Assembly: GCF_005938225.1 (NCBI RefSeq) | Contig: NZ_VCPC01000001.1 | Location: 1,113,116-1,177,115 of the forward strand | DNA: 64,000 nt | Reading direction: 5' to 3' | Source: Arenibacterium halophilum | Lineage (GTDB): Bacteria; Pseudomonadota; Alphaproteobacteria; Rhodobacterales; Rhodobacteraceae | Shown: one piece after another, positions 25,477 to 35,446 of the stretch | Numbering within the stretch: the stretch's first letter is position 1 | Layout of the letters: every line of letters starts with the position of its first letter | The notes under the pieces: model-generated | What the model was told of the DNA's origin: nothing | Databases searched by the model: none | Seen by the model: the letters and a program-made list of their open reading frames with translations, nothing else | Translations under genes and position numbers: made by a program

Positions 25477-26805
25477 TCAGACCGGGGCGATGACCTCGCC
25501 CGCCAGCGAATTGGCGCCCGAGTCCACGATCCGCACGCGGTGGATTTCGCCCACGGCCACATCGGGCGCCGTCACATGCACCGCGTGCAGGTAGTCGGAT
25601 TTGCCCACCATCTGCCCCGCGAATCGCCCGGGCTTTTCGAACAGCACGCCCACCTCGCGCCCGACCATGCCATCCTGGCAGGCGCGTTGTTGACGGGTGA
25701 TCAGCGCCTGAAGCCGTTGCAGACGGTCGTCCTTTTCATCCTCGGGCACCTGCGCGCGTTCCGCCGCCGGGGTGCCGGGGCGCGTCGAATACTTGAACGA
25801 ATAGGCATAGCCGTAATTCACCTCTTCGATCAGCGCCATCGTGGCCTGAAAATCCTCTTCTGTTTCCTCGGGGAAGCCGACGATGAAATCGCCCGACATC
25901 AGGATGTCGGGGCGCGCCGCGCGGATTCGTTCAATCAGCCGCAGATAGCTTTCGGCGGTGTGGCTGCGGTTCATCCGCTTCAGAATCTTGTCCGACCCGG
26001 CCTGCACCGGCAGATGCAGATAGGGCATCAGCTTGCTGCATTCGCCGTGTGCCGCGATCAGGTCGTCGCCCATGTCGTTCGGGTGGCTGGTGGTGAACCG
26101 GATGCGCTCCAGCCCGTCGATCTTGTCCAGCGCCCAGATCAGCCGCGCCAGCGACCAGTCGCCGCCGTCGCCCGCACCGTGGTAGGCGTTGACGTTCTGC
26201 CCCAGCAGGGTGATTTCGCGCACGCCACGTTCCACCAGATCGCGCGCCTCGTCCAGGATACGGTCGGCCGGGCGCGACACCTCGGCCCCCCGGGTATAGG
26301 GCACGACGCAGAAGGCGCAGAACTTGTCACAGCCTTCCTGCACCGTCAGGAAAGCCGTCGGGCCACGCTGCGCCTTGCGCTTGCCTTTCAGCTTTTCGAA
26401 TTTGTCCTCTTCCGGGAAATCGGTATCCAGCGCCTTTTCGCCGCTGCGCGCCTTTGCTTCCAACTCGGGCAAGCGGTGATAGCTTTGCGGCCCCACCACC
26501 AGATCGACCAGCGGCTGACGGCGCATGATCTCGGCCCCTTCGGCCTGCGCGACACAGCCTGCCACGCCGATTTTTAGATCAGGCTTTTCTTCCTTCAGCC
26601 CCTTGAACCGGCCCAGCTCGGAATAGACTTTTTCCGCTGCCTTTTCGCGGATGTGGCAGGTGTTTAGCAGGATCATGTCGGCATCGTCCGCGCGATCCGT
26701 GGTGACATAGCCCTGCCCGCCCAGCGCCTCGGCCATACGCTCGCTGTCATAGACGTTCATCTGACAGCCATAGGTCTTCACAAACAGCTTTTTCGGCGCG
26801 GTCAT
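25477..26805 (-). CDS. miaB: tRNA-2-methylthio-N6-dimethylallyladenosine synthase
   Basis: 442 residues. A radical SAM enzyme that adds the methylthio group to i6A37 in tRNA. The N-terminal MTTase domain has its three cysteines ([30 protein letters not shown]), the radical SAM motif is [16 protein letters not shown], and a C-terminal TRAM domain covers about 375-440. Start at 26805 by family match; the open frame upstream to 27363 is antisense to the next gene. Divergent from the glycosyltransferase-like gene. Confidence 0.95.
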   Translation of the reverse strand: MTAPKKLFVKTYGCQMNVYDSERMAEALGGQGYVTTDRADDADMILLNTCHIREKAAEKVYSELGRFKGLKEEKPDLKIGVAGCVAQAEGAEIMRRQPLVDLVVGPQSYHRLPELEAKARSGEKALDTDFPEEDKFEKLKGKRKAQRGPTAFLTVQEGCDKFCAFCVVPYTRGAEVSRPADRILDEARDLVERGVREITLLGQNVNAYHGAGDGGDWSLARLIWALDKIDGLERIRFTTSHPNDMGDDLIAAHGECSKLMPYLHLPVQAGSDKILKRMNRSHTAESYLRLIERIRAARPDILMSGDFIVGFPEETEEDFQATMALIEEVNYGYAYSFKYSTRPGTPAAERAQVPEDEKDDRLQRLQALITRQQRACQDGMVGREVGVLFEKPGRFAGQMVGKSDYLHAVHVTAPDVAVGEIHRVRIVDSGANSLAGEVIAPV

Positions 26806-26925
26806 GGCAGGGCCTTTCGGATCGGGGTCGGCTGGCGGGCTTACGCCATACGCGCCCACCTTGCAATGCGGCGGCAAATACCCGACTCTGCGTGCAATTG
26901 CCAGCTTCAGACCAAAGGCGCCGCC

Positions 26926-27798
26926 GTGGGCAACCGCCATCCCTCGATCGACAGCTTTCTGGCCCGCGATGCCGGGCTTCTGGCGCGCGGCCCGGTGGCC
27001 GTGATTCTGGCCGAGGATGAGGTCGAGCTGGACAGCACCCTGCGCCATCACCTGCACTGCGGATTCGACCCGGTGCTGGCGCTGATGCCCGAGGCGTTCG
27101 AACTGCCCCAGGATGTCGCCGCGCGGGTGCACCGCGTCGCCTGTGACACCACCGCGCCTGGGGCCATGGTCGCCGCCGTGAACCAGCTGATCGACGCCGC
27201 CGCCGGGGCGTGGGTCTATTATTGCTACAACGCCGAATACCTGTTCTACCCGTTCTGCGAAACGCGCCGCATCGGCGAAATGCTGGCCTTTCACACCGAG
27301 GAACGGCGCGACGCGATGCTGACCTACGTGGTTGATCTGTACGCCGGCGATCTGTCCGCCCACCCCGGCGCGGTCTCGCTGGAAGATGCCTGCCTTGACC
27401 GATCAGGTTACTATGCGCTGGCCCGCACCGATCCGGCCACAGACACACCGCGCGACCGGCAGCTGGATTTCTACGGTGGGCTGCGCTGGCGGTTCGAGGA
27501 ACACGTGCCTGCCACCAGCCGCCGGATCGACAGGATTTCGCTGTTCCGCGCGCAAAGAGGCCTGCGGCTGCGACCCGATTACACCTTTGATGTGCAGGAA
27601 CTGAATACCTACGCCTGCCCATGGCATCACAACCTGACGGCGGCGGTCTGTTCCTTCCGTACCGCCAAGGCGCTGAAACGCAACCCCGGCTCGACCTTCG
27701 ATATCGAGACCTTCCGCTGGCACAACACCACCCCGTTCGAGTGGCATTCGCGCCAACTGCTGGACCTGGGCCTGATGGAGCCGGGCCAGTGGTTCTGA
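26926..27798 (+). CDS. Glycosyltransferase-like protein (GT2/GT92-type), function unknown
   Basis: 290 residues. The first 100 residues have the pattern of a nucleotide-sugar glycosyltransferase entry fold ([32 protein letters not shown]; the first strand and a helix rich in charged residues), followed by [15 protein letters not shown], a possible acceptor and metal region. Related proteins without assigned function occur in Rhodobacterales. The GTG at 26926 is the best start (the ATG at 26866 adds residues unlike the family); its ribosome-binding site is weak. Alone between miaB and the threonine dehydratase. Confidence 0.55.
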   Translation: MGNRHPSIDSFLARDAGLLARGPVAVILAEDEVELDSTLRHHLHCGFDPVLALMPEAFELPQDVAARVHRVACDTTAPGAMVAAVNQLIDAAAGAWVYYCYNAEYLFYPFCETRRIGEMLAFHTEERRDAMLTYVVDLYAGDLSAHPGAVSLEDACLDRSGYYALARTDPATDTPRDRQLDFYGGLRWRFEEHVPATSRRIDRISLFRAQRGLRLRPDYTFDVQELNTYACPWHHNLTAAVCSFRTAKALKRNPGSTFDIETFRWHNTTPFEWHSRQLLDLGLMEPGQWF

Positions 27799-27805
27799 AG
27801 CGAGC

Positions 27806-28771
27806 CTAGTCCAGCGTTTCCAACGCGCGGGCAAACATCGCCGCATCCACGTTCCCGCCCGAGGCCACAGCGATGACAGCATCGCCTTCGATCGAATCGC
27901 CGTGGAACAACGCCGCCGCCAGCGCCACCGCGCCGCCCGGTTCCAGCACCACTTTCAAACGCTGAAACGCCAGCGCCATGGCACGCAGCGCCTCCTCTTC
28001 GGTGACGGCCATGCCGGGGCCACAAAGGCGCGACATGATCGGAAAGGTGATGTCGCCCGGCTGCGGCGTGATGATCGCATCGCAGATCGAGCCTGACAGG
28101 CGGTCGTTGCGCTGGATCGCCCCCGCCGCCAGAGACCGCGCCACGTCGTCGAACCCTTGCGGTTCGACCGGGCGCACGCGCAGGCCCGGCGCGCGCGCCT
28201 CCAGCGCCAGGGCGATGCCCGAGGTCAGACCGCCACCGCCGCAGCAGACCAGCACATCGGCCTGTTCTACGCCCGCATCATCGGCAATTTCCAACCCCAC
28301 GGTGCCCTGCCCCGCGATCACCAGCGGTTCGTCAAACGGCCGGATCAGCGTCAGCCCGCGCCGCTGCGCCAGATCGGCGCCAATCGCATCGCGGTCGCCT
28401 GTGGCACGATCGTACAGCACCACCTCGGCCCCCAGCGCGCGGGTGTTGGCGATTTTCAGCGCCGGCGCGTCTTCGGGCATGATGATGACGGCAGGCACGC
28501 CGTGCCCCTTCGCCGCGGCGGCAACGCCTTGCGCATGGTTGCCGCTGGAAAAGGCGATCACCCCCTTGGCGCGCACCTCCGGCTCCAGCGCAGACACCGC
28601 CGACCATCCGCCGCGAAACTTGAAGCTGCCGGTGTGTTGCAGGCATTCCGCCTTCAGCAGCACGCGCCGCCCAGCGATCTCGTCCAGAAAGGGCGAGGTC
28701 AGGATCGGCGTGCGCCGGGCGTGGCCTTTCAGCCGCGCGGCGGCGGCGTCGATCATCTGAATGGTGGTCAT
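27806..28771 (-). CDS. Threonine/serine dehydratase, PLP-dependent
   Basis: 321 residues. Fold type II PLP enzyme: TGSFKFRGGWSA (Lys for PLP), SSGNHAQGVA, CCGGGGLTSGIALA (phosphate-binding glycine loop) and VASGGNVD at the C-terminus. Length and motifs match catabolic threonine dehydratase or serine racemase-like enzymes without the regulatory ACT domain, so it probably degrades L-threonine or L-serine to keto acids. Start at 28771 (MTTIQMIDAAAARL). The previous gene ends 7 bases beyond its stop, convergent. Confidence 0.88.
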   Translation of the reverse strand: MTTIQMIDAAAARLKGHARRTPILTSPFLDEIAGRRVLLKAECLQHTGSFKFRGGWSAVSALEPEVRAKGVIAFSSGNHAQGVAAAAKGHGVPAVIIMPEDAPALKIANTRALGAEVVLYDRATGDRDAIGADLAQRRGLTLIRPFDEPLVIAGQGTVGLEIADDAGVEQADVLVCCGGGGLTSGIALALEARAPGLRVRPVEPQGFDDVARSLAAGAIQRNDRLSGSICDAIITPQPGDITFPIMSRLCGPGMAVTEEEALRAMALAFQRLKVVLEPGGAVALAAALFHGDSIEGDAVIAVASGGNVDAAMFARALETLD

Positions 28772-28840
28772 GGTGGTCCCTGCCTGCGCGTATCGTTGCG
28801 CCAATCGGTTGCACCCCGACGCGCCGGGGTCAAGGGGCGC

Positions 28841-29527
28841 CTACACCCCAGCCAGCGCCGGAATACCCGTAAGGTCGCTGGCCGTCACCTGCGGAACCCA
28901 GGGCAGGCGATCCACCGGATCACCGCCGCGATTGACCCAGACCGTGTTGAATCCATAGCCCAGCGCCGCCGCCGCATCCCAGCCGTTGGAGGACACGAAC
29001 AGCACCTCGTCCTTCGCGCAGCCAAAGCGCTCGCCAACCATATCGTACACACGCGCGTCGGGCTTGAAGATGCCGATGCTTTCGACCGACAGCACATCGT
29101 CCAGCACATCGGCCAGCCCGGCCGAAGTCACCGCGCCCTCCAGCATGGCGGGGGAGCCATTCGACAGGATCGCCGTGCTCAGCCCACCCTGTTTCAGCGC
29201 GGCCAGCATCTTGGCCACTTCGGGATAGGGAGACAGTTGCCAGTACAAATCCAGCATCCGCTGACGCAGAGCCGGATCGCCGTCCAGCCCGGTCTTTTCC
29301 AGAGCCCAGTCCAGCCCGTCCTGCGTGACCTGCCAGAAATCACAGTGCGAATCCGTGATCGCGCGGAGCCAGGAATATTGCAGCTGTTTCAGCCGCCAGT
29401 GTTCGGCCAATGCCGCCCAGTTTTCCTTCAACTGCGCGCTGTCACTGTCGCGGGCGGCTTCCCGCGCCGCCGCCGCCACATCAAACAGCGTCCCGTAGGC
29501 GTCGAATACACACGTCGTGATCCCCAT
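28841..29527 (-). CDS. Haloacid dehalogenase, type II (L-2-haloacid dehalogenase family)
   Basis: 228 residues. HAD superfamily: FDAYGTLFDV with the nucleophile Asp near residue 9, AILSNGSPAML (motif II Ser/Asn), KPDARVYDMV (motif III Lys) and FVSSNGWDAAAALGYGF (motif IV). Type II members hydrolyse L-2-haloacids with inversion; relatives of unknown substrate are common, so substrate is unproven. An alternative start at 29539 (MGAVMGITT) would add four residues. Upstream is the FKBP gene, divergent. Confidence 0.85.
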   Translation of the reverse strand: MGITTCVFDAYGTLFDVAAAAREAARDSDSAQLKENWAALAEHWRLKQLQYSWLRAITDSHCDFWQVTQDGLDWALEKTGLDGDPALRQRMLDLYWQLSPYPEVAKMLAALKQGGLSTAILSNGSPAMLEGAVTSAGLADVLDDVLSVESIGIFKPDARVYDMVGERFGCAKDEVLFVSSNGWDAAAALGYGFNTVWVNRGGDPVDRLPWVPQVTASDLTGIPALAGV

Positions 29528-29702
29528 CACGGCCCCCATTTACTGAATACTCCCCGCGCCAGCGTTGCACAGCACATCATCTCGGGGAAGCCTGTTTTGC
29601 GTTCGGGTTTACATCAGCACTCAGTGCGTTAGGCTGGACCCAATCCAAAGCACCCGCGCCTGGCGCGGCCTTTGCCATTCACCCCCCAAATTCGGAGAGC
29701 TT

Positions 29703-30140
29703 ATGACCCAGGTAAAGACTGGCGACACCGTACAAATTCACTATGCCGGCACACTGGATGACGGCACCCAGTTCGATTCGTCCGAGGGCCGCGACCCGCT
29801 GGAGTTTCAGGTTGGTTCAGGCCAGATCATCCCCGGCCTTGATGCCGCCCTGCCCGGCATGACCGTGGGCGACAAGAAAACCGTGAATGTGCCGTGCGAT
29901 CAGGCCTACGGCCCGCTGAACCCCGAAATGCGTCAGGCCGTGCCGCGCGAAGGCATCCCCGCCGACATCCCGCTGGACATCGGCACGCAGTTGCAGATGC
30001 AGACGCCCGAAGGACAAGTGATGCCGGTGACCGTGGTCGACGTGGACGAGGCGCAGGTCACACTGGACGCCAACCACCCGCTGGCAGGCAAGGATCTGAC
30101 CTTTGCCATCGAACTGGTCGGAATCGATCAGGCGGCCTGA
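29703..30140 (+). CDS. FKBP-type peptidyl-prolyl isomerase (SlyD-like)
   Basis: 145 residues. The FKBP core has VQIHYAGTLDDGTQFDSS, DPLEFQVGSGQIIPGLDAALPGM and the insert-in-flap region, ending in LTFAIELVGID. It speeds proline isomerisation in the cytoplasm; no signal peptide and no histidine-rich tail, unlike E. coli SlyD. The start at 29703 has GGAGAG 8-13 bases upstream. Shares a two-way terminator with fabI. Confidence 0.9.
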   Translation: MTQVKTGDTVQIHYAGTLDDGTQFDSSEGRDPLEFQVGSGQIIPGLDAALPGMTVGDKKTVNVPCDQAYGPLNPEMRQAVPREGIPADIPLDIGTQLQMQTPEGQVMPVTVVDVDEAQVTLDANHPLAGKDLTFAIELVGIDQAA

Positions 30141-30157
30141 GCCAGCCTCATGAATTG

Positions 30158-30188
30158 AAAACGCGGCTCTCTCGGGGGCCGCGTTTTT
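30158..30188. terminator. Bidirectional terminator between FKBP gene and fabI
   Basis: A 10-bp perfect stem AAAACGCGGC / GCCGCGTTTT with a 10-base loop. T-runs on both strands fit the ends of both convergent genes. Confidence 0.85.
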
Positions 30189-30194
30189 CGTTTC

Positions 30195-30986
30195 CTAAAG
30201 ATGTTCCGCCTGCGGCATGCCCAGCACGTGAAAGCCACCATCGACGCGGATGATTTCGCCGGTGGTGCAGGCGCCCGCATCCGAGGCAAGGTAAACCGCC
30301 GTGCCGCCGACCGCTTCGAGCGTGGCATTGGCGCGCAGCGGCGCGTTCTGATCGGTGTGCTTGTAGGTCTTGCGCGCGCCGCCAATCGCCGCGCCGGCCA
30401 GCGTTTTCATCGGCCCGGGACTGATCGCGTTCACGCGGATGCCCTCGGGGCCCAGATCGTTCGCCAGATAGCGCGTCGCGGCTTCCAGCGCGGCCTTGGC
30501 CACGCCCATCACGTTGTAATTCGGCACCACGCGGTTGGACCCTTGATAGGTCAGCGTCAGAAGCGTGCCGCCGTTGTCCTTCATCAGCGGATAGGCGCGG
30601 CGCGCTACCTCGATGAAGGAATAGGCCGAGATATCCATCGAATTCTTGAAGTTGGCTCTGCTGGTGTTCAGGAACCGGCCGGTCAGCTCGGACTTGTCGG
30701 AAAAGGCGATGGCGTGCACCACGAAATCAATCGTCGGCCAGCGCGCGCCCAATTGCTCGAACGCCGCGTCAAGCGAAGCATCGTCGGTCACGTCGACATC
30801 CACCATGAAATCGGACCCGACGCTGGCGGCCAGCGGCTCCAGCCGCTTGCCAAAGGCTTCGCCTTGGTAGGTAAAGGCCAGCTCGGCGCCGGCCTCGCTC
30901 ATCGCTTTTGCGATACCCCAGGCGATCGAGCGGTCATTGGCGACGCCCATGACCAGCCCGCGCTTTCCCTTCAATTGATCCGACAT
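30195..30986 (-). CDS. fabI: Enoyl-ACP reductase (NADH)
   Basis: 263 residues from ATG 30986. Last step of fatty acid elongation. The atypical Rossmann start GKRGLVMGVANDRSIAWGIA and the Y-x6-K catalytic pattern (NYNVMGVAK) are those of FabI. A GTG at 30995, touching the fabB stop, would add three residues; the ATG form matches the usual N-terminus. Third gene of fabA-fabB-fabI. Confidence 0.94.
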   Translation of the reverse strand: MSDQLKGKRGLVMGVANDRSIAWGIAKAMSEAGAELAFTYQGEAFGKRLEPLAASVGSDFMVDVDVTDDASLDAAFEQLGARWPTIDFVVHAIAFSDKSELTGRFLNTSRANFKNSMDISAYSFIEVARRAYPLMKDNGGTLLTLTYQGSNRVVPNYNVMGVAKAALEAATRYLANDLGPEGIRVNAISPGPMKTLAGAAIGGARKTYKHTDQNAPLRANATLEAVGGTAVYLASDAGACTTGEIIRVDGGFHVLGMPQAEHL

Positions 30987-30995
30987 GCCAGACAC

Positions 30996-32225
30996 TTACC
31001 CGTGATATTTCGAAAGGATCATCGACCCGTTGGTGCCGCCGAACCCGAAAGAGTTGGTCATCACGCTATCAAGCCCCGCGTTTTCCACCAAGGCGGTGGC
31101 AATCTCGGAGGCATCAAGCGCAGGATCCAGCGTTTCGACGTTGATAGACCGGGTGATGAAATCGTTCTCGAGCATCAAGAGGCAGAAAATCGCCTCGAGC
31201 GCGCCCGCCGCGCCCTGCGCGTGGCCCGTCATCGACTTGGTCGAGCTGATCGGCGGCGTGCTGCCCTGCCCGAAGACACGGCGCACGGCTTCAACCTCGC
31301 CCACGTCACCGACCGGGGTCGAGGTGCCATGCGCGTTGATATAGCCGACCTTGCGGTCCGACGGCAGCGTTTGCAGCGCCAGCCGCATCGCGCGTTCGCC
31401 ACCCTCGCCCGAGGGGGCGACCATGTCGTGCCCGTCGCTGGTGGCGGCAAAACCCGTCACCTCGGCGTAGATCTTGGCGCCGCGCGCCTTGGCGTGCTCC
31501 AGTTCCTCAAGAACCACGATGCCGCCGCCGCCGGTGATCACGAATCCGTCGCGATTGGCGTCAAAGGCGCGGCTCGCCTTTTCGGGGGTGTCGTTGTACT
31601 TGCTGCTCATCGCGCCCATGGCGTCGAACAGGCAGGACAGCGTCCAGTCCAGTTCCTCGCCACCGCCGGCGAACATCACGTCCTGCTTGCCCATCATGAT
31701 CTGTTCCGCCGCATTGCCGATGCAATGCAGGCTGGTCGAACAGGCGGACGTGATGGAATAGTTGATGCCCTTGATCTTGTAGGCGGTCGACAGGTTCGCG
31801 CTGATCGTGGAGGACATGCACTTCGGCACGGCAAAGGGGCCGATCCGCTTGGTCGCGCCGCTGTTCAGCACCACCTGATGCGCCGTCAGCATCGCGCTGG
31901 TCGACGGCCCGCCCGACCCGGCCACAAGGCCGGTGCGCGGGTTCACGATATCGCTGTCCTCAAGCCCGGAATCGGCGATGGCCTCGGCCATGGCGATATG
32001 GGCATAGGCGGCCCCCGGCCCCATGAAGCGCAGCGTGCGCTTGTCCACATGGTCGGCCACGTCCAGCTTCAGCGTTCCGGCCACGCGGCTGCGGAACCCG
32101 TGCTCGGCCATTTCTTCGCTTGCGACAATGCCGCTGGTGCCCGCTTTCAACGAATTCAGCACTTCGGCCTTGTTGTTCCCGATGGACGATACCACGCCCA
32201 ATCCGGTTACGACGACGCGACGCAT
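30996..32225 (-). CDS. fabB: 3-oxoacyl-ACP synthase I
   Basis: 409 residues. Condensing enzyme for unsaturated fatty acid elongation. Catalytic triad: Cys in SACSTSLHC, His in NAHGTSTPVGD and His in SMTGHAQGAAG; the terminal FGFGGTNGSMI is typical. The start ATG at 32225 has GGGAGAG upstream. Co-transcribed with fabA (40 bases away) and fabI (about 10 bases away). Confidence 0.95.
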   Translation of the reverse strand: MRRVVVTGLGVVSSIGNNKAEVLNSLKAGTSGIVASEEMAEHGFRSRVAGTLKLDVADHVDKRTLRFMGPGAAYAHIAMAEAIADSGLEDSDIVNPRTGLVAGSGGPSTSAMLTAHQVVLNSGATKRIGPFAVPKCMSSTISANLSTAYKIKGINYSITSACSTSLHCIGNAAEQIMMGKQDVMFAGGGEELDWTLSCLFDAMGAMSSKYNDTPEKASRAFDANRDGFVITGGGGIVVLEELEHAKARGAKIYAEVTGFAATSDGHDMVAPSGEGGERAMRLALQTLPSDRKVGYINAHGTSTPVGDVGEVEAVRRVFGQGSTPPISSTKSMTGHAQGAAGALEAIFCLLMLENDFITRSINVETLDPALDASEIATALVENAGLDSVMTNSFGFGGTNGSMILSKYHG

Positions 32226-32264
32226 CGGCAACTCTCCCTTTCGATGGCGTGGCGCGGCCCGGTG

Positions 32265-32777
32265 TCAGTCGTCTGACGTGGCCAGCCCCACCTTCATGTC
32301 CTTTACGGAATAAATCTCTTCCCCGTCGGCGACAACCCGTCCATCGGCCACGCCCAGCTTCAGCTTGCGGTCGATGATGCGGGTGAAATCGACGTAGTAG
32401 GTCAGCATCTTGCGGTCGGGGCGGACCATGCCCTTCAGCTTGACCTCGCCCACGCCCATCGCCATGCCACGGCCCTTCATGCCGCGCCAGCCCAGGTTGA
32501 ACCCGGTCAGCTGCCACAACCCGTCAAGGCCAAGGCACCCCGGCATGATCGGATTTCCGGGGAAATGGCATTTGAAGAACCACAGGTCGGGGGTGATGTC
32601 GAACTCGGCCACAACATGGCCCTTGCCCGAGGCCCCGCCATCGGCGCTGATCTCGGTGATGCGGTCCATCATCAGCATCGGCGGTTCCGGAAGCTGGGCA
32701 TTGCCCGGCCCGAACAGCTCACCCCGCGCGCATTTCAGCAAATCGTCCTTGTCAAAACTGCTGGGGTAGTCCGTCAT
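32265..32777 (-). CDS. fabA: 3-hydroxydecanoyl-ACP dehydratase/isomerase
   Basis: 170 residues. It introduces the cis double bond at the C10 stage. The active-site segment [26 protein letters not shown] holds the catalytic His and Asp. Start at 32777 ([14 protein letters not shown]). First gene of the fabA-fabB-fabI operon, divergent from irr across a 225-base control region. Confidence 0.96.
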   Translation of the reverse strand: MTDYPSSFDKDDLLKCARGELFGPGNAQLPEPPMLMMDRITEISADGGASGKGHVVAEFDITPDLWFFKCHFPGNPIMPGCLGLDGLWQLTGFNLGWRGMKGRGMAMGVGEVKLKGMVRPDRKMLTYYVDFTRIIDRKLKLGVADGRVVADGEEIYSVKDMKVGLATSDD

Positions 32778-32939
32778 ATGGGCGGTTCTCCTGCCTGTTG
32801 GGCGTTTGGGTATAGTCTTTGATTTCTGCCCCCTTATCACCCGCCCCCGCGCCGGTGCAAGGCTGCGAATGGTACGCGTGCAATCCGCCGCAGGGCATCC
32901 GGGCGCATGGCATGGCCGAGGCCGCGAAGGGATTTCCAT

Positions 32940-32969
32940 TTGAATTCCCTGCATTCGCACCTTTATATA
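32940..32969 (+). promoter_or_regulatory. Candidate sigma-70 promoter for irr
   Basis: TTGAAT (32940-32945), an 18-base spacer and TATATA (32964-32969), with the ATG at 33003. The AT-rich -10 stands out from the GC-rich surroundings. Confidence 0.5.
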
Positions 32970-33002
32970 GGGCGAAACCACGCAGTCTTTCGAGAGCCAG
33001 GC

Positions 33003-33422
33003 ATGACCGTATCCGCAGCTGACTACGCCACACAATGGCTGGGCCGGGCCGATCTGCGGCCAACGCGCCAGCGTCTTGCGCTGGCCGAGCTGCTGGTGGG
33101 CGACGGGCAGCACCGCCACGTCACCGCCGAAAGCCTGTTCGAATCCGCCAAAGCCAACGGCGCGCCGGTGTCGCTGGCGACCGTCTACAACACCCTGCGC
33201 GCCTTCTGTGAGGCCGGGCTGCTGCAAGAGGTCACCGTGGACGGATCGAAAAGCTATTTCGACACCAACACCCACGATCACCCGCATTTCTTTTGGGAAG
33301 ACGACGCGCGGCTGACCGATGCGCCCGCCGATCAGCTGGTCATCACCCGCGTGCCCGATGCGCCTGCGGGCTGCGAAATCGCTTCGGTCGACGTGGTGAT
33401 CCGCCTGCGCCGCAAATCCTGA
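33003..33422 (+). CDS. irr: Irr-type Fur-family iron response regulator
   Basis: 139 residues. Fur-family winged helix: [15 protein letters not shown], then [18 protein letters not shown] (recognition helix). The metal or heme region reads HDHPHFF (His91, His93, His95), resembling the Irr histidine motif rather than the Fur HHH and C-x-x-C zinc sites; no C-terminal cysteines are seen. Irr is the heme/iron status regulator of alphaproteobacteria. Its position divergent from fabA is typical of this group. The heme regulatory Cys-Pro motif of Bradyrhizobium Irr is absent. Confidence 0.88.
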   Translation: MTVSAADYATQWLGRADLRPTRQRLALAELLVGDGQHRHVTAESLFESAKANGAPVSLATVYNTLRAFCEAGLLQEVTVDGSKSYFDTNTHDHPHFFWEDDARLTDAPADQLVITRVPDAPAGCEIASVDVVIRLRRKS

Positions 33423-33430
33423 GCGCGGCG

Positions 33431-34228
33431 ATGCCGCATCCGCTGCTGACTGCCGATGACATCGACACCTACCGACGCGATGGCGTGGTTTTGGTGCGCG
33501 GGCTATTCGCCGATTACGTCGAGACGCTTCGCGACGGCGTGGCGCAGAACATGGCCGATCCCGGACCCTATGCATCTGAAAACAAGCGCGCGGGCGAAAC
33601 CGGACGGTTCTTCGACGATTACTGCAACTGGACGCGCATTCCCGCTTTTCAAAAAGTTGTCGCGGACAGCCCCGCCGGGGCCGTTGCCGCCGATCTGATG
33701 GGTGCAAGCCGTGTGCAGATGTTCCACGATCATGTGCTGGTGAAGGAACCCGGCACCTCGATGGCGACGCCGTGGCATCAGGACAGCCCCTATTACTTTG
33801 TCGCCGGGCAGCAAACCGTCAGCTTCTGGTCTCCTCTCGATCCGGTTCGCGAGGCGACTCTGCGTTGTGTCGCAGGCTCGCACCGGTGGGAGAAAGAGGT
33901 TCTGCCCACGCGCTGGGTTTCGGAAGAGGCGTTTTTTGCAGGCGATTACATGCCCGTGCCCGACCCCGAGGCCGAGGGGATGCGCATTGTGGAATATGCG
34001 ATGGAACCGGGCGACGCCGTGGCCTTTGATTTCCGCACGCTGCATGGCGCGCGGGGCAATACGTCAAACGCGCGGCGCCGCGCCTTTTCCTTGCGGCTGG
34101 TCGGGGACGATGCGCGATATGTTGAACGGCCCGGCCCCACCTCTCCCCCTTTTCCGGGGCACGGGATGCAGGCTGGCGAGCCTTTGCGCGAAGACTGGTT
34201 CCCGGTGGTCTACAGCCGTGAGGCTTAG
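33431..34228 (+). CDS. Phytanoyl-CoA dioxygenase (PhyH) family protein
   Basis: 265 residues. Fe(II)/2-oxoglutarate oxygenase of the PhyH type: N-terminal [21 protein letters not shown], the iron-binding H-x-D in [10 protein letters not shown] and a distal His in [14 protein letters not shown], with Arg after it for 2-oxoglutarate. Substrate unknown. It begins 8 bases after irr and may be co-transcribed, so iron-dependent control is possible. Its 3' end overlaps the acyltransferase gene by four bases. Confidence 0.85.
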   Translation: MPHPLLTADDIDTYRRDGVVLVRGLFADYVETLRDGVAQNMADPGPYASENKRAGETGRFFDDYCNWTRIPAFQKVVADSPAGAVAADLMGASRVQMFHDHVLVKEPGTSMATPWHQDSPYYFVAGQQTVSFWSPLDPVREATLRCVAGSHRWEKEVLPTRWVSEEAFFAGDYMPVPDPEAEGMRIVEYAMEPGDAVAFDFRTLHGARGNTSNARRRAFSLRLVGDDARYVERPGPTSPPFPGHGMQAGEPLREDWFPVVYSREA

Positions 34229-35127
34229 TCTTTCAGATCAAGCGTATGCTGGCGCAGCCACGCCATGAACCCGCGCGGATCGTCGGCATGTTCGGCGATG
34301 GTCTCTGCCGACAGCGGATGGCCGACAATCGGCCCCTGCGGTTTGTTCAGCGAATACACGATCTCATGCAGCAGCAACCCCTGCCGCAGGATCGGCGAGA
34401 TTCTGTTGGCGATCTGATAGGCCCGAGAATTGGCTCCCGGAAAACGCATCGGCACCACCTGCGCGCCCGAACGGCGGATCATCTTGGCGGTAAACACGTT
34501 CCACTCGGCTTCGACCGCGGGGCCCCACCAGGTTTCCGAATGCGCCACGACGCCCGACGGGAACAGCGCGACAACGCCGCCGTCTTTCAGATGCTCCATC
34601 GCCTTGGCGCGCATTTCCACGCCCTTGCGCTGTGCGTCCTTGTCGTGCGGGAAGGGCACCGGAATCATGTAGCTGCCCGCCACATCGTCGATGGCTGTCA
34701 GAAGCGACCGGGTCAGGATGCGGTAGTCGGGGCGCACGCGACCGATCAGATCGGCAAAGATCATCCCGTCAACCATGCCGTGCGGGTGGTTCGCCACCAC
34801 GATCACCGGGCCTTCTTTCGGGATGCGGTCCAGCTGTTCTGGCGGGGTCGTCAGCTCGATCCCCATCACGTCCAGACAGGCGCGCCAGAATTCCTGCCCG
34901 CGTGGGGCGCCGCGGCGTTCAAACTCGCGGATCAGCCGCACGATGGTCAGCTTGCCGGTAAACAGCTCTATCGCGCGGATCAGCTGGGCCTTCCACGGGT
35001 CTTCGAAAGTTGTTGCATAGGACAACGAGCGCCGGTCGTATTTCTTGAAATCGACCCGCTCTTCGGCGTTGTCCTGTCCGCCAAGCCCTGGTGTCACCCC
35101 GGGCGTGTCGTGAAAACTGTCAACCAC
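34225..35127 (-). CDS. Lysophospholipid acyltransferase-like protein (PlsC superfamily)
   Basis: 300 residues. The PlsC-type signature reads ANHPHGMVDG (His114, Asp120), a spacing of five residues between His and Asp instead of the usual H-x4-D, as in the hemolysin-like or OlsA-like branch with N-H-P-x-G. Further blocks are GVVALFPSGVVAH and VPMRFPGANSRAY. It probably acylates a lysophospholipid or lipid-like acceptor at the inner membrane. GTG start at 35127, with AGGGAAA upstream. No hydrophobic anchor is obvious. Confidence 0.75.
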   Translation of the reverse strand: MVDSFHDTPGVTPGLGGQDNAEERVDFKKYDRRSLSYATTFEDPWKAQLIRAIELFTGKLTIVRLIREFERRGAPRGQEFWRACLDVMGIELTTPPEQLDRIPKEGPVIVVANHPHGMVDGMIFADLIGRVRPDYRILTRSLLTAIDDVAGSYMIPVPFPHDKDAQRKGVEMRAKAMEHLKDGGVVALFPSGVVAHSETWWGPAVEAEWNVFTAKMIRRSGAQVVPMRFPGANSRAYQIANRISPILRQGLLLHEIVYSLNKPQGPIVGHPLSAETIAEHADDPRGFMAWLRQHTLDLKD

Positions 35128-35165
35128 AGGTTTCCCTATCCTGTTCCAAGCGGGCGCCGGGCCGT

Positions 35166-35435
35166 TTACATCGGTTCGCCGAACCGGTCGGCCACCAGCG
35201 CCTGAATGGCGTTTGCAAGGGCCTCAGCATCGGGCCCGGATGTTCGCACGTCAATACTGGTTCCCCGCGAGGCTGCCAACATCAAAAGCCCCATGATACT
35301 GTCGCCCGAGGCCGACATTCCGTCGCGGCTGACCTCGGCCTGTGCGTCAAACGCTTCGACCACCTCGACCAGCTTGGCCGAGGCGCGCGCGTGCAGCCCC
35401 TTTTCATTCACGATCTTCAACGTCAGGTCGGTCAT
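35166..35435 (-). CDS. ptsH: Phosphocarrier protein HPr (PTS-Ntr type)
   Basis: 89 residues. The phosphorylated His lies in KGLHARASAKLV (near residue 15), and a Ser in DGMSASGDSIMGLLML (near 45) corresponds to the HprK target Ser46. It passes phosphate from enzyme I to EIIA-Man. Member of the block EIIA-Man, rapZ, hprK; enzyme I is not in the window. Confidence 0.93.
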   Translation of the reverse strand: MTDLTLKIVNEKGLHARASAKLVEVVEAFDAQAEVSRDGMSASGDSIMGLLMLAASRGTSIDVRTSGPDAEALANAIQALVADRFGEPM

Positions 35436-35446
35436 CCGTGGGGCTT

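Noticed and set aside
30201..32276. 691-codon plus-strand frame opposite fabI and fabB
   Set aside because: Antisense to two genes with complete catalytic motifs; low-complexity translation.
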